Positions 57,101 through 64,000 of a stretch of 64,000 bases of DNA are shown here, piece by piece. This DNA comes from Mortierella sp. BCC40632 (Eukaryota > Mortierellomycota > Mortierellomycetes > Mortierellales > Mortierellaceae): assembly GCA_011634665.1 (NCBI GenBank), contig WAEK01000011.1, positions 1-64,000 on the forward strand, given 5' to 3'. Positions within the stretch are counted from its first letter, which is position 1. The number at the start of each line of letters is the position of its first letter. Under the pieces are notes generated by a model. That model ran no database searches. It was not told the origin of the DNA and was given only the letters and a program-made list of their open reading frames with translations. A program made the position numbers and the translations under genes.

Positions 57101-59942
57101 CGAGGCTCTCGAGTCGAGAACTACCCGAATCTGCCGAGAAGCCTCTGGTCAAGATACTGGGTCGTATTCTGCCAGGTGAGGCCATTGAGGTCAAGATTTG
57201 CTGAAGTTGCTGTTGCGATGGTTGCTGCTGTTGTTGCGGATCTTGTCGTCCCAGCAAAGCATCAGATGGTGTATGCGAGCATGCGCCCGATCGTGACTGG
57301 GACATGGACCGAGACCTGGAGCGTGAAAGCGATCGGTTCGACGAGAAACTACCACGGGACATGGACCAAGACCTGGATCGTGAACATGACCTCGACCTGG
57401 ACCCGGACCTGGATGCAGACTGTGAACGTGATCCAGCAGACCTGGAGGATTTTGACCTTGGGTTGGACAAGGGTTGCTGTCGGCGTTGTTGTTGTCTTTG
57501 TTGTCTACGAATGATCTCTTCTCCGGAGGGGCGCATGTCCACCATCGCCCCTGTGACCGCCTTGCCTCCTTTGTGACCTTGGTTCGCTTCACCCTGGTCA
57601 TGAGAGTGCGCCGTCGCAGTCGTCGTCCCTGGCAAGGTCTGGAGACTGGCCCCTGCCATTCCGCCCTCGCTGTAAGAATCGCCCTTGGCTCGACTAGCGT
57701 CCGTGGCAATTAACCGAGCCAAGTACTCACCCAGACCACTGCTCCGAGTTCGTTCACGTCGTCTTGCAGGTCGAGGATGAGCCAACAATTCTGTGCCCTG
57801 GTCTAATCCCTCCTCCTCCCCTTCTTCAGTCAAGCGTGGGTCGTGGGCGAGGTAGTGGTTCGAGTCTGTGTGGTCACGACGACGATCGGGATGGGCGATG
57901 TAGGTCGTGAAGTGGTTATCCCTGCTACGGTCGCTGCTGCTGCACTGTGGACGGGAGGCAAGGTCACGTTGCAGCAGCAGCTGCTCTTCCCGTCGCAGAC
58001 CTTGACCTTGTCCCTGTCCCTGTCCCTGTCCCTGACCCTGACCCTGACTTTGTTCTTGTCCTTGTCCTTGTCCTTGTCCTTCCAGTCCTTGTCCCTGTTG
58101 TCCCTGGCCTAGGTCGTGGCCGAGGTCGTGGCCCTTTCCCTGCACCTCGGGCTCGTGGTTGTGGTACGACAGGAACGAGTGAGGATGGCGTTGACTGTGG
58201 TTATGAGTGTGGTTGTGATGACTGCCACTGCTGCTGCTGCTTGGGAGGTTACTGTTGTTATGATGGCCCTGGCCGTTACTCTCACTTTGGCTGTGGCTGT
58301 GGCCGTGGCTGTGATGATGAGGATGACGGTGATGGTCCCTGGGGCGGTGTGGCCGACGGCCGAGGGTCTCAGCACGACGTGGGGGACGGTCCGGGTCGGC
58401 AGAGAGGTCGTCAAAAAAGGCGAGTGGGTCTTCAAGGAGCAACGGGATAAGAGAGGCGTGGTAGCGGGTCATGGTGTAGGACCACTGGTCAGGCGGCGGG
58501 TAGTCGATGGCGTCTCCTATTTTTGAGCAAAAGTGAAGTGCGACATGAGTGGGGTGCGTGTGTGTGTGTTTGGTTGGTCGGCCGGGCGGACGGTCGCTTT
58601 GAAGTAGGAGATGAGGGGGGGAGGTAAAGTAAAGGGAAAAAAGGCGCGTGGCCGTGGGCGAAAGAAGACGAAATGGGCGGCGTGCGTATTTTGTCTCTTG
58701 GCCCATTCTCTCTCTATCTCACTCTATCTCACTCTATCTCTCTCTATCTCTTCTTTTCCACCGTGCGGAGTGAATGTCGGAGGCTGAGAGTCAATAAGGG
58801 GGCGCCCAACCAGGAACAAGAGAGAGGCAAAAGTTGTTGGCCCCGGCCTCTGTCGCCTCTTTTTACTCTTCTTGCACGCGACGGAGCAATTTAATGAGCC
58901 CCGCACATGGCCCTGTCGCTCCACTCTGCACTGCTCGACGCGTCCTCATTTCTCTCTCTCTTTCTCTCTCTCTCCTCTCTCTTTCTCTCTCTCTCCTCTC
59001 TCTTTCTTTCTCTCCCCCTCTCTCTCTCTTTTCACTTTCTTCATCCACTATCCCACTCATCCCCTCCCCTACTAACCAAGCCCACACCACATATACACAT
59101 TCGCTCTCTTTCTCCTGCACACAACATGCCACACACACTCTCTCTCCTCTCTCTCTCTCTCTTTCTCTTTCTTACTTTCTTACTTTCTTTCACTCATCTT
59201 CCCCCCCTCCTCTCTTCAGTCTCCCCTGCCGTTTATTACCTTCGCGCGAAAAGTCCGGGTCCCCGTCTTCATTCTCGTCCAGCCCTCCAGTGCAGCCTTC
59301 CCGTGGCATTGCTCCGTCTTGGCCGCGTGTGCCATGGCGTTGCTGTTGCTCCATCTGGATCTGTTGTTGATGCTGCTGCTGCTGCTTCTTGAGTGCCACG
59401 TGCAGCTGTGCATTCTGCAGCTGTTGAAGTTGTTGTTGTTGTTGGTGCAGCTGTTGCTTGGTAGAAAAAAGCGACGTATGGATCGTCAGATTCTTGGTGG
59501 TCAAGGGAGGTGGGGGGAGCAAGACGAGACCGGAGGCAGCAATGGTTGAGGACAGGTCCGATACCAGTTGACCTGTTGCTGTCAAGGTCGTAGTTGCTGT
59601 CGTGGCTGCACTGCTTCCACCTCCACTCTGACCTGGACCCAACAGACCATTGCTGTTGCTTGTGGTGTTGAGGAGACTGCTGGTTGGGGACGCATAGAAG
59701 AGTCCTGGCCCTGACCCTGGCCCTGACCCTGCTGCTGTTGTTGCTGCTGCTCCTGCTGCTGTTGTCGCTGTCGCTGCTGCTGCTGTGACAACTCCTTTCG
59801 GTGTTGTTGCTGCTCCGGTTCCTGATCTTGAATCCGTAGCAGTCGTCCCTACACCAGCGCCAGGGCCGATGTCAACGCCTACGCCTACACCGGATGCTGG
59901 GGAATGTATTGGCGGTGCAGACTGAAGGAACTTGAAAGACAT
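54153..59942 (-). CDS. Unrecognised large disordered protein (two exons, about 1688 residues)
   Basis: I do not recognise this gene. Exon 1 (59942-59240) starts MSFKFLQSAPPIHS and ends DPDFSRE plus one base. Exon 2 starts at 58516 and joins in phase to give G-DAIDYPPPDQWSYTM. The donor GTAATA and the acceptor AATAG fit, and the total is an exact multiple of three (5067 bases with stop). The island YPPPDQWSYTMTRYHASLI, continuing LLLEDPLAFFDDL, looks folded. The rest is low-complexity: a His-rich stretch, a GQ repeat (about residues 365-411), an SR-rich region (about 586-640), PolyQ, and a His/Cys island HVHEHHIHHHYYCQHCPP (about 1053-1071). A basic island (REKFLSKLKRFLMRPSPF) and a poly-His tract near 1495-1507 follow. 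No signal peptide or membrane helix seen. A nuclear or scaffold role is only a guess. Confidence 0.72.
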
Positions 59943-60430
59943 GGAGTCCTTTGTATTTTATTATTGCTGTCTCGTTGTTGCTGCTGTTGTTGTTTGCCGT
60001 CGCTGCTACTGTTTTCTTTTTTCTTTCTTTCTTTTTTTTGTTTTTTGTTCGTTTCAGTATGTCGCTCTGTTAATCTGTCCCTGTGGAAGAGCGGATGGCG
60101 TGTGCCCAGGTGGCGTGAGTGACGACGAGGAAGAGAAAGAGAGGAGGAACTAGAGGAGAAGGGAGAAGGAAGCGTGCTTCTCTGACAGAGAATGAAGACT
60201 TTAGAGTATGGGTGGGCAATGAGTAGTGATGGAAGGGGAGGGGAGTAAATAGCTGGGCGCAGGGCAGGAGCAAAGATGAGAGTGAGTGTAAGAAGATGGG
60301 GAGCAAAGGGGAAAGGCGGGCACGGCTAGAGTCGAGCTGGAACAAGGGGCAGGCTCGGGCTCGGGGCAAAGGCCGAGAGGAAAGAGTGGAGCGAGAGACG
60401 ATGGCAGGTGGAAAGTGGATAAGGACAGAG

Positions 60431-60467
<37 letters not shown>

Positions 60468-61308
60468 GAGAGAGAAGAGAGAAGAGAGAAAGATAGAGGA
60501 GAAAGAGAGGGAAGAGAGAAAAAGAAAGAGAAAAGGCGGGACTCCCTTTTTTTTCTTCTCGCAGAGAGGTGTGTGGCCGACAAACACAGGAGCATCGGGC
60601 CATTGCATCGCAGTGAGCGAGCAACCCTCTGCAGGTTCGTTGGCTGTCGCACACGTCTATCCTCTTGTTGCCTCGGCCCTGTTCTTCATGCTCCTCACTT
60701 TCTTTCTTTCTTTCTTTCTCTCTCGCTCTCTTCTCTCTGTCTCTCTCCCATCTCCTCTGCCTCACATCCCGACGTCGATTGTAATCCGCGCCTCGGCCTG
60801 GCATGCCAGCGTGCTATTGGCCTTACTGAGGCAAATCAGGCACACGCACACATACAACACACACACAGCGTACACGCGCAACCGAGAGAGGCCATCACCG
60901 TCATCCTGCGTCTCCCCCCGTGGTTCACACGCTCTCCACACCCTTTCTACCCTTCCCACAATCGCAAAGGACTTTAGGTCTGCTTTTGGGCCGGACTGTG
61001 CTCCCTGTGCCGGCTCGCCACACGCTGTATTATGTAACACATATACACAACACTATTTTTTTTTTGATTTAGATACATACACACATACACACGCACGCAC
61101 ACACACCCTCACATCCGCTCACCAGAATCCAACAGCATCCTACTGGGACGAGAGAGCGAGGCAAAGAGACAACCAGCGTCATCTGTCCAGCTGCATGTTC
61201 AGAAAAGAGAGAGAGAGGAAAACCATGTTGCTGTTCCTCCCGCCTATTCCTCCACATCAACAACATCAACAACAACATCGGCAACAACAATAACAAAAAT
61301 AACAAAAA

Positions 61309-61335
61309 CGACGACGACGACGACGACGACGACGA
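61309..61335. repeat. (GAC)n trinucleotide repeat
   Basis: About nine GAC/ACG units directly after an AACAAC-rich stretch (61257-61300). It is a simple repeat in a gene-free region. Confidence 0.85.
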
Positions 61336-61361
61336 AGGCTATGAGGACAAGAGGACAAAGG

Positions 61362-61401
<40 letters not shown>

Positions 61402-63899
61402 AACGCAGACTAAACGCAATGCTTCTTCCCGCTCTGCTCTATTCCCTCCTCCTCCTCATCCCCTTAGTTGACATCTGTCATGCACCCACTCTCGGTCACA
61501 GGTAGAGATCCAGCTATCGCCAATCCTGCACAACATTCCTCCTCTGTCTAGCTCATGCCGCAGCTTTCTTTCTTTTTTTTTTTCACCGCCTTTTTTCCCC
61601 ATTACCTATGGCGAACATGCAACACTCCTTTTCCCCCCTTTGGTATTTCCTTCTGTCTAGCCTCGCTTTCTTTGGGTCTTTCAATATGCTCAGGGCTTTT
61701 CTTTTTTTTTTTTTTTTTCCTTAATCCGAGGAACTGAAACCAGAACGGTTGAACGACGATAGGACCTCGATAGTTGATTAGTAAAGGAAAAAGAGTAAGA
61801 TCAAGAGAGGAAGGAATCTGGAGAAAGGATGACAGTGCCGGCTCCTCATGGGTGCCAAAGCCCGCTTATTGCTAAAGGAATCCTGTCCTCCTTCTCCAGC
61901 CCTCTTCCTCCCCCAGCCTCTTCCTCCTCCTCCCCCTTTTTTTTTTCCACCGCTGGCTCTCGACGGACCGCGTGTCAGGTATATATATACTTCCTTGCTC
62001 CTTGTCGGTTTGTTTGCCTCATCCTTGTCTTCTATCTCATGTCCGATAGAACGATTACCCCGTTGGTAGATGAAAGAGAGAGAGAAAAATAAAAATGGTA
62101 AAGAGAAAAAAGAGAAGCAGAAGAGCCACTTGGGCAACCCCAACCGGGGAATGTGACCAAACAGAGCGTGCAGTAGGTCCTCCTCTAATTTATTTTGTCT
62201 GTGGTGCCCCACCTCGCGTGTGTTTACTCATTTCATTTCTTCCGCCCACATTTATCTAGTCTTTGCCTTTCCCTTTTTTTTTTTTTTTTTTTTTTTTATT
62301 CTTTTCTGGGTGAGTCTAAAGATGGCCAAGTCCATTGCCCCAATAGGCCAATGAATAAAAAAGAACGACCTTACGCTAATTACTCGTTCATGAATACACA
62401 ATAAAAAACATGAGGCAGTCATCGGGCATTTTGATGCCTGAAAAAAAAAAGAGTAAAGAGAGCAAACACATGTGGCCTTCGTTTTTTTTTTTTTCATCCT
62501 CATCCTCATCCTATCCATATTCTAATCTCTCTTCTGCCTTTACATGTCACCCCTCCCTTCCCCTTCCCTCCTCCACTCGCTCATACATTTACTTTTTTCT
62601 TTTTCCTCCCCTCCCCTTCTCCTCCTGCAATCTTGTTCCTGTCCCTGGAATACGAAACGGGATGCTGAAGGGTTGATATGCAAAGGGCCTTTTGGGCTAT
62701 GGACGGTATTTTGGTTCTCCTCATGACCTTTTTTATTATTATATTATATACTTGTTTGGTGTCTTTTCTTTTGAAGAGAGAAAAAGAGAGTAAGAGACTA
62801 TATGCAGGAAGGACAGGTATGATACTATTGCCACCATGAACAACCCTGTCTCCTTTTTTTCCTTCAACTTCTTCCTCCCCTCCCCTTCAACTCTTTTTAA
62901 TTTTTTTTTTTTTTATTTGCGCTCTCTCGCTCTTCCTTTTCTTTCCTTCTCTCTCCCTTCTCTCTCCCCCATTTGTCACCATGTCACTCGCCCCAAACGA
63001 CAAAAAAAAAAAAAAAAGACAATTATACCATCCCGAAAGGGAAGGAGGAGGCGCACTCGGACGAAATACTGAACAGTGTTTCTTTTGTTTACGTAAATCG
63101 ATACAAAGAGTTCATAGGTATTTACATTTGGAAGGAAAAAAGAAAATAATAATAATAATAGAGAAATAATAAAGAAAAAGAGATTGAAAGAGATTGAAAA
63201 AAAAAAAAAAAGAAAAAAAAGAAAAGAAAAGAGAGAGAAAGAGAGAAAGAGAGAGAGAGAGAGAGACAACAACCGCATAAATGAACAAATGCTGAATGGC
63301 TATGGCAACACACAATAAGCAGTAAAGAGAAGAGTAGCGAACAATAGGCTAGAGACTGGTGAGATAGAGAGATATGAGGAAGAGAGAAGGATACCTGTGT
63401 GCGAGAGGGAGCGAAAGAGTAAGGAGAGAGAGAGAGAGAGGGAGAGGGAGAGAATGCTGATGAATACTACAACGAAACACGCATACTTTTTTTTCTTTTT
63501 CTTTTTTCTTTTTTTTTCTGTTGTTCTTTTGGAGGAACTAAGCTGCAAGGCCAAAGAATTTACTGGCGGTGTCTTGAAATGTGTGTGTGTGTGTGTGATG
63601 GTGTGATGTGGTGTGGAGGAAAAAAAAAAAAGATAAAACGATTGGGAGGTGGAAGGGTAAAAAAAAGTTTGTCCTTTGTCCGGGCAAGAACAAACGATAC
63701 AACGGCCGGATTACAATTAACACTCTTGAAGAGGAAGACTCCTTCTCCCATTGTCAAAACAAAACAAATTGGGCAGAAGAAAGAAAAAATGAAAAAAAGA
63801 AAATAATAAAATAATAAAAGAGAATAAAGAATCAAAGAAAAAAGAAAGAGAGATCCTTGTCCTAGTTTCCTGATTGCGCCTTTTGCCGTTCTCGTGCTC

Positions 63900-63996
63900 A
63901 TATGTTCATGTTCATGCTCATGCTTGATGTTCATATTCATGCGCATGTTCTTGCTCCTGCTCCTGCTCCTGCTCTTACTCCTGCTCCTCCTGATTC
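63900..63996. repeat. Hexamer-like repeats at the right edge
   Basis: TTCATG/CTCATG units (63904-63946) run into TGCTCC units (63950-63990). Read on the minus strand this could encode RS- and HE-repeats, as would the C-terminal end of a disordered protein, but the window ends before this can be judged. Confidence 0.55.
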
Positions 63997-64000
63997 TATG

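Larger units (their letters stand above)
59943..64000. other. Long stretch without a convincing gene
   Basis: It begins with the leader of the disordered-protein gene. The remainder is GA/CT tracts (60430-60520, 61369-61394), T and A runs (61704-61719, 62274-62297, 63184-63198), CA-rich and purine-rich stretches. Open frames seen on both strands are serine/leucine/phenylalanine repeats produced by these tracts. Exons of a neighbouring gene beyond 64000 cannot be excluded. Confidence 0.5.

Noticed and set aside
60070..60804. 244-codon minus-strand frame
   Set aside because: Mostly serine/leucine/phenylalanine from CT tracts, with no motif and no matching exon.
1..64000. tRNA or rRNA genes
   Set aside because: No T-arm/anticodon cloverleaf pattern or rRNA core sequence was found by eye. 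A tRNA scan would settle it.

Overview
The window is a piece of an intron-rich fungal genome, most likely an early-diverging, Mortierella-type fungus (Mortierellomycota). That placement is an inference. It rests on fungal or animal-like housekeeping genes (copine, AP-2 alpha, a USP34-class deubiquitinase, a fatty acid elongase, proteasome lid subunits), many short introns, long glutamine/serine/histidine-rich proteins, and abundant A/T homopolymers and GA/CT microsatellites. No rRNA, tRNA or CRISPR array was recognised.

Layout. 1-9010: two nested LTR retrotransposons. A Ty3/Gypsy element (1-7303, 5' LTR cut by the window edge) with a frame-broken gag-pol sits inside the pol gene of an older chromovirus, whose integrase plus chromodomain and 3' LTR survive at 7304-9010. 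9818-23605 (-): one giant gene of about 28 exons for a USP34-like ubiquitin protease. 25331-27752 (-): copine. 29225-30739 (+): ELO-family fatty acid elongase. 31529-32197 (+): unknown proline/serine-rich protein with two PP1-docking-like motifs. 33704-35684 (+): single-pass membrane protein with a LEA2-like outer domain. 36515-40318 (-): AP-2 clathrin adaptor alpha. 41908-43245 (+): short-chain dehydrogenase. 43666-45761 (-) and 46189-48122 (+): proteasome lid subunits RPN6 and RPN7 on one divergent promoter. 48587-50218 (-): farnesylated type I DnaJ (YDJ1 type). 51839-53567 (+): mitochondrial citrate carrier CTP1. 54153-59942 (-): unrecognised, almost wholly disordered protein of about 1688 residues, assembled here from two exons. 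59943-64000: no convincing gene.

How the genes relate. Protein quality control is well represented (deubiquitinase, two proteasome lid PCI subunits, Hsp40). RPN6 and RPN7 are probably co-regulated through a 427-bp intergenic region with a 30-bp imperfect palindrome. The other genes (AP-2, copine, elongase, carrier, dehydrogenase) are ordinary membrane-traffic and metabolic genes with no visible operon-like logic.

Things that stand out: retrotransposon LTRs with no substitutions around a gag-pol broken about eleven times; runs of exactly 12 A at two frame breaks and at a missing splice donor in RPN7; two GC-AG introns; and the large disordered protein. Exon limits are read by eye from splice consensus and frame. 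Some single-base frame slips may be assembly errors.
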